Shown here piece by piece: positions 44,261 to 53,047 of a DNA stretch of 64,000 nucleotides. How positions within the stretch are numbered: position 1 is the first letter of the stretch; each line of letters starts with the position of its first letter. This stretch comes from Candidatus Poribacteria bacterium (lineage in GTDB: Bacteria > Poribacteria > WGA-4E > WGA-3G). Under the pieces are notes generated by a model. The model made no database searches. It saw only the letters and a list, made by a program, of their open reading frames with translations, and had not been told where the DNA came from. A program made the position numbers and the translations under genes. The DNA is taken from NCBI GenBank assembly GCA_028820635.1, contig JAPPIG010000032.1:17732-81731 (forward strand), in the 5' to 3' direction.

Positions 44261-44974
44261 TTAGTAGTACTTTTTCATCTGTGCCCAACTGACAGCTAAT
44301 TTCCCGCGGGCATCAACGACGAGTACCTGATCCCACGGTATATTCTTTCCACTGGCATCAGCCTGATGCACATCATCAAAGTTCGGATGTCCCCAACCTC
44401 CACTGCTTTTATCAATTACTCTAAGTTGAGCAGTTTTGCCTTTCAAATCGGAAACATCCCACTCTTTCCGTTTCATGGTTTCATGACTTTCACCGGTTAT
44501 AGTTCGTTCAACCTTGTCATTAATGATAAGGTTAACACAACACGGTTCAGGAGTACCCCAAGCACGGTTACCACCGCCGATGAGAAAATTCATTGTTTCA
44601 CCCACAATTGTGAACTCAATTGAGGTCAGAGTGCCTTGAGGGAAATCAGGGGCAACACCCCCATTCGCATTCTGTTGCATATCACCAGGTTTCTGTCCCA
44701 GCTTTGCCCCTTTGTCTGGTCCTTGATACCTTTCGGCAAGTCCAAGCCACCAATCGCCCTGATGATTAGAGGGTTGGCCTCGGTTCCGCGCTGTTGGATT
44801 ATCTCCCCAAGTCGGTTGGAAATCAAATGCTGTTCCTGTTTTTTCCTCCCAATCAGTAAGGTCCCCTGTTTCAAAATCATTGTTAAATGATCGCGCGAAA
44901 GCGAAGTTAACAGATAGAATGAGCAAGAGCGTGATTAGGAAGAAAATCATGAGTGAAAAAACATTTTTTTTCAT
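44261..44974 (-). CDS. Secreted GH32-tail-like beta-sandwich protein with C-terminal tag (array copy 3)
   Basis: 237 residues from the ATG at 44974, with TGGAGAT upstream. Signal peptide (residues 1-25, ending FAFAR), then a beta-sandwich of the type found at the ends of levanase-like glycosidases: NNDFETGDLTDW, WGDNPTARNRGQPSNHQGDWW, MNFLIGGGNRAWG, SSGGWGHPNFDDV. No catalytic part, so probably a carbohydrate-binding or structural protein. It ends RGKLAVSWAQMKKYY. It has a short insertion (QQNANGGVAPDF) compared with its two upstream paralogues. Confidence 0.85.
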   Translation of the reverse strand: MKKNVFSLMIFFLITLLLILSVNFAFARSFNNDFETGDLTDWEEKTGTAFDFQPTWGDNPTARNRGQPSNHQGDWWLGLAERYQGPDKGAKLGQKPGDMQQNANGGVAPDFPQGTLTSIEFTIVGETMNFLIGGGNRAWGTPEPCCVNLIINDKVERTITGESHETMKRKEWDVSDLKGKTAQLRVIDKSSGGWGHPNFDDVHQADASGKNIPWDQVLVVDARGKLAVSWAQMKKYY

Positions 44975-45052
44975 TTGATATATCTCCATTAGTTTTGTAA
45001 TGTAAGAAATTGTGTAATACACTCACAAGTATAAACGAATTGATGTAGGTTG

Positions 45053-45748
45053 CTATTTGTAATACTTTTTCATCTGTGCCCAGCTGACAGCTAATTTTCC
45101 GCGTGCTTCAACGGCGGTCGCCTGTCCCCACGGAATATTTTCGCCACTGGCATTCGCTTGATGCACATCGTCAAAGTTCGGATGGCCCCAGCCGCCACTA
45201 CTGCTATCAACAACAACAAGTTGGGCGGTTTTACCCTTCAGATCGGAAACATCCCACTCTCTCCGGGTCATGGTTTCTGTGTTACTACCCGTCATTGTTC
45301 GTTCAACTTCGCCATTAATTACAAGATTAACACAACAAGGTTCAGCAGTACCCCAAGCACGATTACCACCGCCCATAAGAAAATTCATAGATTCACCGAC
45401 TATAACGAATTCAATGGAGGTTAACGTACCTTGAGGGGCATCTACGCCGTCTGCAAGATCACCTGGGTTTTGCCCTAATGCTGCTCCTTTTTCCGGTCCT
45501 TGGTACTTTTCAGCAAGTCCAAGCCACCAATCGCCCTGATGGTTAGAGGGTTGACCTCGGTTGCGTGCTGTTGGGTTATCTCCCCAAGTCGGTTGAAAAT
45601 CAAACGCTGTTCCTGTTTTCTCCCAATCGGTAAGGTCACCTGTCTCAAAATCGTTGTTAAAAGTTCGCGCGAAAGCGAGGTTAACAGACATAATGATAAA
45701 AATCGTGATTAGGAAGAAAATCATGAGCGAAAAAACATTTTTTCCCAT
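45053..45748 (-). CDS. Secreted GH32-tail-like beta-sandwich protein with C-terminal tag (array copy 2)
   Basis: 231 residues, very close to the copy at 44261-44974 at both protein and DNA level. Same signal peptide, same sandwich motifs (CCVNLVINGEVERTMTG, WDVSDLKGKTAQLVVVD), same ending RGKLAVSWAQMKKYYK. AAAGGAGA upstream. The 78-base spacers on either side of it are themselves alike (GTGTAATACACTCACAAGTATAAA), so gene and spacer were duplicated together. Confidence 0.85.
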   Translation of the reverse strand: MGKNVFSLMIFFLITIFIIMSVNLAFARTFNNDFETGDLTDWEKTGTAFDFQPTWGDNPTARNRGQPSNHQGDWWLGLAEKYQGPEKGAALGQNPGDLADGVDAPQGTLTSIEFVIVGESMNFLMGGGNRAWGTAEPCCVNLVINGEVERTMTGSNTETMTRREWDVSDLKGKTAQLVVVDSSSGGWGHPNFDDVHQANASGENIPWGQATAVEARGKLAVSWAQMKKYYK

Positions 45749-45824
45749 TGATATATCTCCTTTAGTTTTGTAAAGTAAGGAGTGTGTAATACACTCACAA
45801 GTATAAATAAATTGACATAGTTTG

Positions 45825-46514
45825 CTATTTGTAATACTTTTTCATCTGTGCCCAGCTGACAGCCAATTTTCCGCGTGCTTCAACAGCAAGCACTAGATCC
45901 CATGGAATGTTCCTGCCATCAGCAGCTTCTTGATGCACATCGTCAAAGTTTGGATGTCCCCATCCGCCGCTGTTTTTGTCAACAACGACAAGTCTTGCGA
46001 CCTTGCCTTTAAGGTCGGAAACATCCCACTCTGCCCGGTGCATGGTTTCAGTGGCAGCGCCCGTTGCCGTCCGTTCAACCTTTCCATTTATCTCAAGGTT
46101 AACACAACAAGGAGCGGGAGTGCCCCAAGCGTGGTTGCCCCCACCTATAAGAAAGTTCATCTTTGTTCCGATAATCTTAAACTCAATTGAAGTCAAAGTG
46201 CCTTGAGGGGCATCATGTTGGACACCTCCTGGGTCTTGACCAAGTGCTTTCCCTTTATCCGGTCCCTGATACTTTTCAAATAATCCAAGCCACCAATCGC
46301 CTTGATGTTTAGAAGGCTGGCCTCGGTTGCGTGCTGTTGGGTTATCTCCCCAAGTCGGTTGAAAATCAAATGCTGTTCCTTCTTTCTTCCAATCGGTGAG
46401 GTCGCCTGTCTCAAAATCATTGTTAAATGCGCGTGCGAAGGCTAAATTGACAGGTAAAACGAACAGGATTACAAGAGTGGAAAGCATCATGAGCGAGAAA
46501 AATGTACTTTTCAT
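45825..46514 (-). CDS. Secreted GH32-tail-like beta-sandwich protein with C-terminal tag (array copy 1)
   Basis: 229 residues, first and most diverged gene of the array (signal peptide MKSTFFSLMMLSTLVILFV..., core changes FEKYQGPDKGKAL and INGKVERTATG). The terminal tag RGKLAVSWAQMKKYYK is strictly conserved although the body has drifted, which suggests selection on it. AAAGGAGA upstream. The three genes are probably one transcript. Confidence 0.85.
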   Translation of the reverse strand: MKSTFFSLMMLSTLVILFVLPVNLAFARAFNNDFETGDLTDWKKEGTAFDFQPTWGDNPTARNRGQPSKHQGDWWLGLFEKYQGPDKGKALGQDPGGVQHDAPQGTLTSIEFKIIGTKMNFLIGGGNHAWGTPAPCCVNLEINGKVERTATGAATETMHRAEWDVSDLKGKVARLVVVDKNSGGWGHPNFDDVHQEAADGRNIPWDLVLAVEARGKLAVSWAQMKKYYK

Positions 46515-46847
46515 CTGATAAATCTCCTTTTGTTAGGTAATACGTAAATTCCGAACGTTCAACCTTTCATAGATTTCACAATTACAAGCAAACTTATACC
46601 AATTCTATAAATTATTTTCTCTTTTGAAAAGAAATGTAAGAGGCGCCAAATGCCAAAAAGCGCATTTGGCGTTGATTTGGCAATGAATTGCGCGACTACG
46701 AACGGTCTATTTCTTTAAGAGTAGTTATTTTTTAGAACTGGTATCACTTTTAACTGTGCTTACAAACACATTATAGGAATGATACACCTTGAACAAATTT
46801 ATTTCAAGCAAATTTTGAGATAAAAAAGATGTGTTACTATAAGGACT
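46515..46847. other. Intergenic region with a CGCCAAATGC palindrome
   Basis: Holds the palindrome CGCCAAATGC (46644-46653) / GCATTTGGCG (46662-46671) followed by TTGATTTGG, then TTGGCAATGAATTGCGCGACTAC (46677-46699), a partial member of the TGTAGTCGCG family. No gene seen. Confidence 0.6.
46644..46677. repeat. Palindromic repeat, CGCYRAATGC family (copy 3)
   Basis: Perfect 10-bp stem with a CAAAAAGC-type loop and TTGATT tail. Compared with the copy at 32662-32694 the stem changes CTG/CAG to CCA/TGG, a compensated change. Confidence 0.75.
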
Positions 46848-47420
46848 TTAAAGCATCTGCCTTGCAAAAATTAATCCGATGACACAAACAATTGCGGTAA
46901 AGGTGCGTTTTTCACTTTTTATAGCACGTTCCCAAGAAAAATCGTGTGCTGATGGAGAGCGATAGGGGCGAAAATAAGGAAGGAAGCGCGGCACCTGGTC
47001 CTGATATGACTGATAGACGGATCCGCATGATTCTAATAGATACGTTTCTTCTACTGTGATGATGGGAAGATATTGAATAAAATATCCGATAATCAGAACA
47101 GGTATCAACCACAGGACATTAGCAATAATGCAGACTCCGAAACTAAGCAGAAAATTGCCAAGATAGAGTGGGTTGCGGACATAACTATAGGGGCCTGTTG
47201 TGACAAGGTCGCGGGCAGCACCAAGGGAGGTCGCTCTTGTAGAACCGCCAGCATATCCGACAGCCCATATACGGAGAAATTCACCTATAGAGATAAACAC
47301 AATACCAATTACTGTGGTATGCCAGGCTGGTTTTGCGAAAAAAAGCAATGCAAGAATAAATGGAATCGGGGTAAAACTACGGATTTTGAAGAAGAAGTTG
47401 CCGAGTTTGGAGGAAATCAT
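46848..47420 (-). CDS. Isoprenylcysteine carboxyl methyltransferase/PEMT-like membrane methyltransferase
   Basis: 190 residues, about five membrane helices. The ICMT/PEMT signature is clear: LVTTGPYSYVRNPLYLGNFLLSFG, then VEETYLLESCGSVYQSYQDQVPRFLP. Such proteins methylate lipid or prenyl-cysteine-like substrates with S-adenosylmethionine; in bacteria the substrate is usually unknown. Weak ribosome site. Separated from lptG by a dispersed repeat. Confidence 0.85.
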   Translation of the reverse strand: MISSKLGNFFFKIRSFTPIPFILALLFFAKPAWHTTVIGIVFISIGEFLRIWAVGYAGGSTRATSLGAARDLVTTGPYSYVRNPLYLGNFLLSFGVCIIANVLWLIPVLIIGYFIQYLPIITVEETYLLESCGSVYQSYQDQVPRFLPYFRPYRSPSAHDFSWERAIKSEKRTFTAIVCVIGLIFARQML

Positions 47421-47477
47421 TATAGGCGTTGATAACTGTGGAAACAGACTTAAAAATCGGAGAAGGCTAAGTTGACA

Positions 47478-47502
47478 GTCGCGATTCGGAGATCGCTCCT
47501 AC
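47478..47502 (-). repeat. Dispersed palindromic repeat
   Basis: GTCGCGATTCGGAGATCGCTCCTAC, minus-strand copy of the GCGAT-stem family, between the methyltransferase and lptG genes. Confidence 0.85.
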
Positions 47503-47574
47503 TAATACAGCCGCTTCTCAGTAAGAAGGAACTCTGGTTTCCGATTATTGTAATGATCCACAATTGACAATTTT

Positions 47575-48636
47575 TTATCTTGGCGTGCGCCATATTAGGA
47601 TACTACCGACAATACCATACAAAATATTTGCCCCCCAACAGGCTAAAAACGGATGGAGTTTCCCGTTCTCACTTAGCCCTTCAAGCGTGGCAAAAGAGAG
47701 TGCCCAATAGATGAAGACAAGAAAAAAAGCGATGACTAATCCAGCGAAAAAACCTGCTTTTCCGAAACGAAGCGCTATGGGAGCACCCAACATAACAACA
47801 ACCACCGCCGCAAATGGGTACGCTCTTTTGTGATGTAATTTTACCTGTTCAATCCGTGAAATTTGCCCCGCTTCCTTTTTATAGGCAATCTGATCTTTAA
47901 GTTCTTTGATCGTCATCCCCCTTGGGTCTTTATCACTACCGATGAAGCGGGTCGGGTCTTCGTAGCGTTCTATAGATTTCTCTTCAAAAGTTTCGTAAGC
48001 AACTTCTATTTCGTTTTCAAAGTGACGTATATGTCCATCGGTTAGCACCCAATGCGTTGGTGTCCACGTGGCTTCCTTGGCATAGATTGACCGCTCAAGT
48101 TGTCTGTCTTCATCGGATTCCCAAATGGTCAATTTTCTAATTTCTTTGTCCTTTAAATTGATTCGATGGGAAAAAAAGATACGATTGCCTTTGCCCTTAA
48201 AAACGAGAGATCTTCCATATTGAAGGCGGACTTTTTTCTGCAGGACATTTGCTTCATGGTAGGCAGGAGATGCGAAGCGGTCATAAAAAATAGCAAAGCA
48301 CGCACAAATAATCAGTGTTACAATGATGACAGGGGTAAGGATTCGGTAGACACTTATTCCACCAGCTTTCATCGCAACAAATTCGTTATTACGAACCATC
48401 CGTCCAAGAACAAAGAAGATGGCAACAAAGCCGGATACCGGTACGATTTCCATTATCCGACGTGGCGCTTGGTATAGAATAATTTTTACCGCTGTGAGAT
48501 AAGTAATACCATCCTCAAAATGTTTAATGTCCTTATCTAACAAACGAACGATAACAACAAGCGCACTAAAAAAGAAAAAGCCGATAAAAAAGGCTTTGAG
48601 GTATTCTTTGATCAGATAACGGTCTAAAATGTTCAA
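47575..48636 (-). CDS. lptG: LPS export permease LptG (YjgQ) family
   Basis: 353 residues. TTG start with AGGAAAA 7 bases upstream. YjgP/YjgQ fold: first helices (LIKEYLKAFFIGFFFFSALVVIVRLLD), a beta-jellyroll periplasmic domain in the middle, three C-terminal helices (PFAAVVVVMLGAPIALRFG). With LptF it moves lipopolysaccharide from the inner membrane to the Lpt bridge. 22 bases after lptF; the LptF/LptG assignment between the two rests on gene order only. Confidence 0.85.
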   Translation of the reverse strand: MNILDRYLIKEYLKAFFIGFFFFSALVVIVRLLDKDIKHFEDGITYLTAVKIILYQAPRRIMEIVPVSGFVAIFFVLGRMVRNNEFVAMKAGGISVYRILTPVIIVTLIICACFAIFYDRFASPAYHEANVLQKKVRLQYGRSLVFKGKGNRIFFSHRINLKDKEIRKLTIWESDEDRQLERSIYAKEATWTPTHWVLTDGHIRHFENEIEVAYETFEEKSIERYEDPTRFIGSDKDPRGMTIKELKDQIAYKKEAGQISRIEQVKLHHKRAYPFAAVVVVMLGAPIALRFGKAGFFAGLVIAFFLVFIYWALSFATLEGLSENGKLHPFLACWGANILYGIVGSILIWRTPR

Positions 48637-48658
48637 GCGATTTTCCTATTTTTACACA

Positions 48659-49861
48659 TTAAGATTCGGCATTTCTATTAACAACTATCCGGAATTTGCT
48701 CCCTTTATTACGCCATGTTCTTAATTTTTCTTCGCTATACATTCTTGTAATAAGTGCTATTCCGAACGCCGCGACGACAAGATTTGGAAACCACATTGCC
48801 AAAGCTGGATGGAATTTACCAGTCAAACCAGTGTTCTGTCCAAACTGAAGTAGAAGGTAGTATAATAGTATTACCGCTAATCCGATACCAAATCCGATCA
48901 TTCTTCCATTCTTTTTCACCATGAATCCGAGCGGGATACCGACTATGCCAAATGCTAAGCATGCAAACGGAAGCGCAAACTTTTTGTAGTATTCCACTTT
49001 AGCATAGCGGAGTCTATTAATGGTATATTCAGATGGCTCATTTCGTTGCTGAGAAACTTCCAGTTTTCCGATATGTGTCTTAAGCTCTCCAATACGCATT
49101 GTTTGCGGATGTTGTGCTTTATATTCGCGCCGTTGTAAGTCTTTTTTCAAGTCAAGAGCGATCTGTTGTTCCTGAAATTGAGTGACTCGGAAGCCTTCGG
49201 AACCGTCAGTTAATGGTTCATAGGTGTGCCCATCGTAAAGCGTCAACTTTGCATTGCCATCTTCGTAGCCAAGACTGGCGGATTGTGCAAGGGTGAAGCG
49301 GGGCTGTCCCTGCCAAAATTCGTCCCAGATTTTCACATTCTGTAAACGTTCCGTTTTTGGATCGGTGGATTCGTACATCCAAAGCTTACCTTCAGTCTGA
49401 AGTTCCTTCATGACGGTATCTTCTTCCAGAATTAGAGCAGGGTTGTGTTTTTGGATATCGCGTTTGAGTGAGACAGACGCACGTGTGGCATGGGGTAGCA
49501 CATATTCCATCAACGCTAAGTCAATAACACTTAAGATCACCGTGGCAATCAGGAGAGGTGTCATTAGTTGATGGAATCCAATGCCGTGTGCCCGCATTGC
49601 CATTATCTCAGAATCTGTGGAGAGTCGCCCTAACGACAGCAGGATTGCAACTAACGCGGCCATCGGAATTGACAGAACTACCGTTGCTGGCATCACATAC
49701 AACAGTGATTCAATCAGGTATAATGGACTTACACCTTTCTTAACAAAAAGTTTGACAAGTCGAAAAAGTTCATCAAAAAGTATAATACAGGTAAAACAGA
49801 TTAGGGAAATTAAAAAAGGTGGAATGAACTCTTTAAGACAATAACGCGAAATAATTTTCAT
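48659..49861 (-). CDS. lptF: LPS export permease LptF (YjgP) family
   Basis: 400 residues. KIISRYCLKEFIPPFLISLICFTCIILFDELFRLVKLFVKKG is the classic LptF/G opening, and PFACLAFGIVGIPLGFMVKKNGR the conserved C-terminal helix. A periplasmic jellyroll lies between. Presence of both permeases implies an outer membrane with LPS-like lipid. The ATPase LptB is not in the window. The divergent gene at 50076 shares its upstream region. Confidence 0.87.
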   Translation of the reverse strand: MKIISRYCLKEFIPPFLISLICFTCIILFDELFRLVKLFVKKGVSPLYLIESLLYVMPATVVLSIPMAALVAILLSLGRLSTDSEIMAMRAHGIGFHQLMTPLLIATVILSVIDLALMEYVLPHATRASVSLKRDIQKHNPALILEEDTVMKELQTEGKLWMYESTDPKTERLQNVKIWDEFWQGQPRFTLAQSASLGYEDGNAKLTLYDGHTYEPLTDGSEGFRVTQFQEQQIALDLKKDLQRREYKAQHPQTMRIGELKTHIGKLEVSQQRNEPSEYTINRLRYAKVEYYKKFALPFACLAFGIVGIPLGFMVKKNGRMIGFGIGLAVILLYYLLLQFGQNTGLTGKFHPALAMWFPNLVVAAFGIALITRMYSEEKLRTWRNKGSKFRIVVNRNAES

Positions 49862-49956
49862 AATCTCTATTCAATTCTACACACACTTTGGTAGAACCGA
49901 CGTATTTGAACCGAAAGCAGATATTTATATTCTTCGTTTTTCCCCGAATTGATTTG

Positions 49957-50032
49957 ACGCAAATTTAACAGAAAACGTAAGACATTATTTATTAGTTGCA
50001 TTTTAAGTAGAAAATATTTACTAAATTTGCGT
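49957..50032. repeat. 76-bp inverted-repeat element in the lptF upstream region
   Basis: ACGCAAATTTA (49957-49967) is the exact reverse complement of TAAATTTGCGT (50022-50032); the right arm is followed by TTTTTATT. It could be a small MITE-like relic or a regulatory dyad between the divergent genes. Confidence 0.5.
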
Positions 50033-50075
50033 TTTTTATTAGAAATTGTGTTGTGGACATGTTATCATGTTTATT

Positions 50076-50543
50076 ATGAACATTACATTGGAATCAATTC
50101 AGTTGACTACAGCGGATTTGTCAGAGTATTCTGCACGCTTAAGCTCAACACAAGAACTTTATTCTCCTACTGCACCAGCAAAACCTATTGCACAATTTGG
50201 TTGGCGCGATCGGTGGTGGTTGAATAATTCCCCTGCCAAGCAAATTGCCCTGAACTATTGGTTTTTCCAATCAGCTGATGAGGCAAACACTGCTGCTGAT
50301 GAAGGTCGCTTGAGGTTGTCGGCACAATCTGTGTCAAAATTCGGTGGGCGAGAATCTGCTTATCAACCAGTATCTCAAGATCAGGTTAAACTTGGAGATT
50401 CAGTGTGGCAGGCAGGAGCAAATTGGCTTTTTGTTCGGGACACCGTCGTTGTCCTCGTCGCCGAAATTGGCGGAAAAATCCCAGCTGAAACAACCCTCCA
50501 AATAGCACACAAAATTCTTGAGAAAATTGAAAACGAACTTTAG
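50076..50543 (+). CDS. Hypothetical protein
   Basis: 155 residues if started at the ATG at 50076; an ATG at 50067 is equally possible and no clear ribosome site is seen. No signal peptide. Contains FGWRDRWWLNNSPAKQIAL, WFFQSADEANTAADEGRL and WLFVRDTVVVLVAEIGG, followed by a terminal helix. I do not recognise the family. It reads divergently from lptF and is not clustered with other genes. Confidence 0.65.
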   Translation: MNITLESIQLTTADLSEYSARLSSTQELYSPTAPAKPIAQFGWRDRWWLNNSPAKQIALNYWFFQSADEANTAADEGRLRLSAQSVSKFGGRESAYQPVSQDQVKLGDSVWQAGANWLFVRDTVVVLVAEIGGKIPAETTLQIAHKILEKIENEL

Positions 50544-50643
50544 CAGAAACGGATTGATAGCGGCACGATTGATATAGTAGGAAAGCGGTAACGATCACAC
50601 CACACCCTGCTATCTACGGTCGGATCAACTCGTTGTCTGTACA

Positions 50644-51717
50644 CTACTGATAATCTTGATGCCAATTCTCAGATTGTTTGGCAAGATGGATATTTTCAGC
50701 ACCTCCAAAGTGACGATGTTCAAACCACGGTAACGCGTTTTCTGCGGCTGCATTTGCATTATGAAAATTGGTTGTTGCCTCATTTTCAAGAAACTGCGTA
50801 ACTGCCCCAGTATCAGGATAAAAATCAACAGCATCTTTCCAAATTGCACGCCCACACAAGAACCCGCTTGCACCTGCTGCAGTGGCGAGTTGAACGTTTT
50901 CTATGAATTCCTCAATATCCACACCCGCACTTAAAATCACCCACGGTAGTGTTGAAGCTGCATCTAATTTCTGACAGACCTCTTTAACTTCACTCAAATC
51001 GTAAGCAGATTCACCAGCATAAAACGTTCGGTCTTGATATTCAGCCGTGTATTTTAAATCCGCTGGGAATTCTAATTTAAGAATATCAACTTTATAGGAT
51101 GGATCGGTAAATTCTTCAACGCTGCGGATAACCAAATCCGGTTTCTGTTTCGCAAACCCAACGTTTTTCGTTGTTCCCTCAAGGGCATAACTTACAAGTT
51201 CCAAAAGAAATGGTAGGTCGTGTTTCTCACATTCATCGCCGACGTGACGGACGAATGCTTGCTGATGTTGTAAGGTTGCCTCAGATGCATCGGGATGATA
51301 ATAAGCGAGTAATTTGATAGCGTCTGCACCTGCACGCTGTGCCTTTTCTATCGTCCAATTTTCAATAGGATTGGAGAGGCGTTCATTTTCACTGACACCT
51401 TCGCTCACGTAGCCAGATTCTTCATAAGCCAAAAGTAGTGCAACATCACGCGGAATCTCCGTAATTGAATAGGGGTGTCCGTAGATAGGGTCTGTCAGAA
51501 CCGCAGTAGAATTTGGCGCAAGAATTCGTGTTATCAAGGTTTTGAGCGATGCGACATCAGAATATTTTACATTCGTCTTGTCTATGTCCAGGACTTCTGC
51601 AAGCTTAGTCACCATAGAGCCTCGTTGGTCAATCGCCATCATTTTAAACTTACCGCTTGCGTCGGCGAGTTTCATAAGTCCTCTCAATTTTCCAGATGAA
51701 ATACCAGTCGTAGCCAT
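50644..51717 (-). CDS. LacD-like class I aldolase (tagatose-1,6-bisphosphate aldolase family)
   Basis: 357 residues, TIM-barrel. MMAIDQRGSM near the N-terminus is the typical LacD opening, and DILKLEFP holds the probable Schiff-base lysine K214. LSAGVDIEEF and GASGFLCGRAIWKDA form the phosphate-binding end. It would split a ketose bisphosphate or phosphate into triose phosphates; the substrate is not certain. AAGGAGA upstream; 18 bases after the prenyl synthase gene, same strand. Confidence 0.85.
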   Translation of the reverse strand: MATTGISSGKLRGLMKLADASGKFKMMAIDQRGSMVTKLAEVLDIDKTNVKYSDVASLKTLITRILAPNSTAVLTDPIYGHPYSITEIPRDVALLLAYEESGYVSEGVSENERLSNPIENWTIEKAQRAGADAIKLLAYYHPDASEATLQHQQAFVRHVGDECEKHDLPFLLELVSYALEGTTKNVGFAKQKPDLVIRSVEEFTDPSYKVDILKLEFPADLKYTAEYQDRTFYAGESAYDLSEVKEVCQKLDAASTLPWVILSAGVDIEEFIENVQLATAAGASGFLCGRAIWKDAVDFYPDTGAVTQFLENEATTNFHNANAAAENALPWFEHRHFGGAENIHLAKQSENWHQDYQ

Positions 51718-51735
51718 TAAAATAAGTTCTCCTTA

Positions 51736-52800
51736 CTAATATTCGCGTTCAATGAAAAAGTGAATTAGAGATAAAAATAGTTGGTTTGCCCTGTTATTCG
51801 GAAGATGGGCAAAATTCTGATTAAACTTTTCAGTTGCTTGTTGAAGTAGTGTTTTCGAACACTTTTGTGCGTATTGAATAGCGTTATATTTTTCCATCAA
51901 TTGTAAAACAATTTGCACGTCTGCTTCTGTTTTTTCAGCGCGTGGTCGTGCCATGATGTCAATAACGTTTTGCGCTTCTGATGGCGTGCATGAATTGAAG
52001 AGATGGATAAGGACAAGGGTCCGTTTACCTTCACTAATGTCCCCGGCAATCTCTTTGCCATATCTACCAACATCGCCAATCAGATTGAGTACATCGTCCT
52101 GAATTTGGAATGCAACCCCCAGAGACTTCCCGAATTCAATAAAGACATCCGCTTCTTCGTCACTGGCGCCTCCGATAATTGCTCCGACGCGACAAGGCGT
52201 GATACAAGTATACCAAGCAGTTTTCTGTATACACATAGTCAAGTAATCGTTTTCGTTGAGATTCCATTGATTATTGCGTACCCAGCTAAGTTCAATGTGT
52301 TGCCCTTCAACGACTTGGTTGCAAAGTCGCACGAATTCGGATAATATCTGAAAAGCGAGTTGAGACCCGAGGATATCAGCGTTTCTGTGAAGCATCTCCC
52401 ATGTTTTGCAGTGCAGTGCATCTCCAACATTGATCGCCATCGGGATGCCGTGTTTCTGATGTAGGCAGGGTTCGCCACGCCGGAGTTCAGAACCGTCTTC
52501 AATATCATCGTGAATGAGAAGCCAATTTTGAAGCATCTCAAGTGCTGCAGCGGTGTTGACAGCACGTTCAGGGTCTCCGCCAAACGCCTCACATATAAGC
52601 AGACAAAGCGCAGGTCTTAATCCTTTTCCCGCACGTCGTGGATAATCTAACATCATTTGGTATAATTGATGGACATCCTGATGCTCATGGGTGGTGGGAA
52701 GAAAGTCAAAGATACATGCATCTACTTTTGTTTTGACTTCCTTGAGATATGCGGTGACGAGGTCTTTTGTTGGTGCTGGTTCGCGCCCGGATTTCGGCAT
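51736..52800 (-). CDS. Polyprenyl diphosphate synthase (IspA/GGPPS-like)
   Basis: 354 residues. The first Asp-rich motif is D98-D99-I-E-D102 followed by GSELRRG, and the second is D235-D236-V-L-N239 (QIQDDVLN), with Asn in place of the last Asp. YGKE and EGKRT carry the conserved lysines. The enzyme condenses isopentenyl diphosphate with allylic diphosphates to C15-C20 or longer chains. The N-terminal extension is longer than in IspA. GGGAGA precedes the ATG. Confidence 0.9.
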   Translation of the reverse strand: MPKSGREPAPTKDLVTAYLKEVKTKVDACIFDFLPTTHEHQDVHQLYQMMLDYPRRAGKGLRPALCLLICEAFGGDPERAVNTAAALEMLQNWLLIHDDIEDGSELRRGEPCLHQKHGIPMAINVGDALHCKTWEMLHRNADILGSQLAFQILSEFVRLCNQVVEGQHIELSWVRNNQWNLNENDYLTMCIQKTAWYTCITPCRVGAIIGGASDEEADVFIEFGKSLGVAFQIQDDVLNLIGDVGRYGKEIAGDISEGKRTLVLIHLFNSCTPSEAQNVIDIMARPRAEKTEADVQIVLQLMEKYNAIQYAQKCSKTLLQQATEKFNQNFAHLPNNRANQLFLSLIHFFIEREY

Positions 52801-52928
52801 TAGTCTCCCTATTTCTACTTCCAGTCAGTTCTCCCTTTTCTGCATGTATCAGTTATAAAGTATACTATATTGTGTGATGAAAATCAAGTTTTTTGTAGGA
52901 CACTTTAAAAATAACTCACATCTTTCTC

Positions 52929-52957
52929 TTGCTACATCAGATTTTAAACGTTATAAT
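52929..52957 (+). promoter_or_regulatory. Sigma70 promoter of the HEPN-like gene
   Basis: TTGCTA at 52929-52934, 17-base spacer, TATAAT at 52952-52957; 91 bases before the ATG at 53048. Confidence 0.65.
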
Positions 52958-53047
52958 TAATATCACCATAAATTGATGGGTTTATAAGCTTTCCGAATGC
53001 GTAACTCACTGTTTTAAAACAAGTTAGAAACAAGGAGGAATTAGATT

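Noticed and set aside
52235..52280. Loss of function in the prenyl synthase because of DDVLN
   Set aside because: The first two Asp of the second motif and all other motifs are intact; Asn at the last position occurs in some active members, so I do not call it broken.
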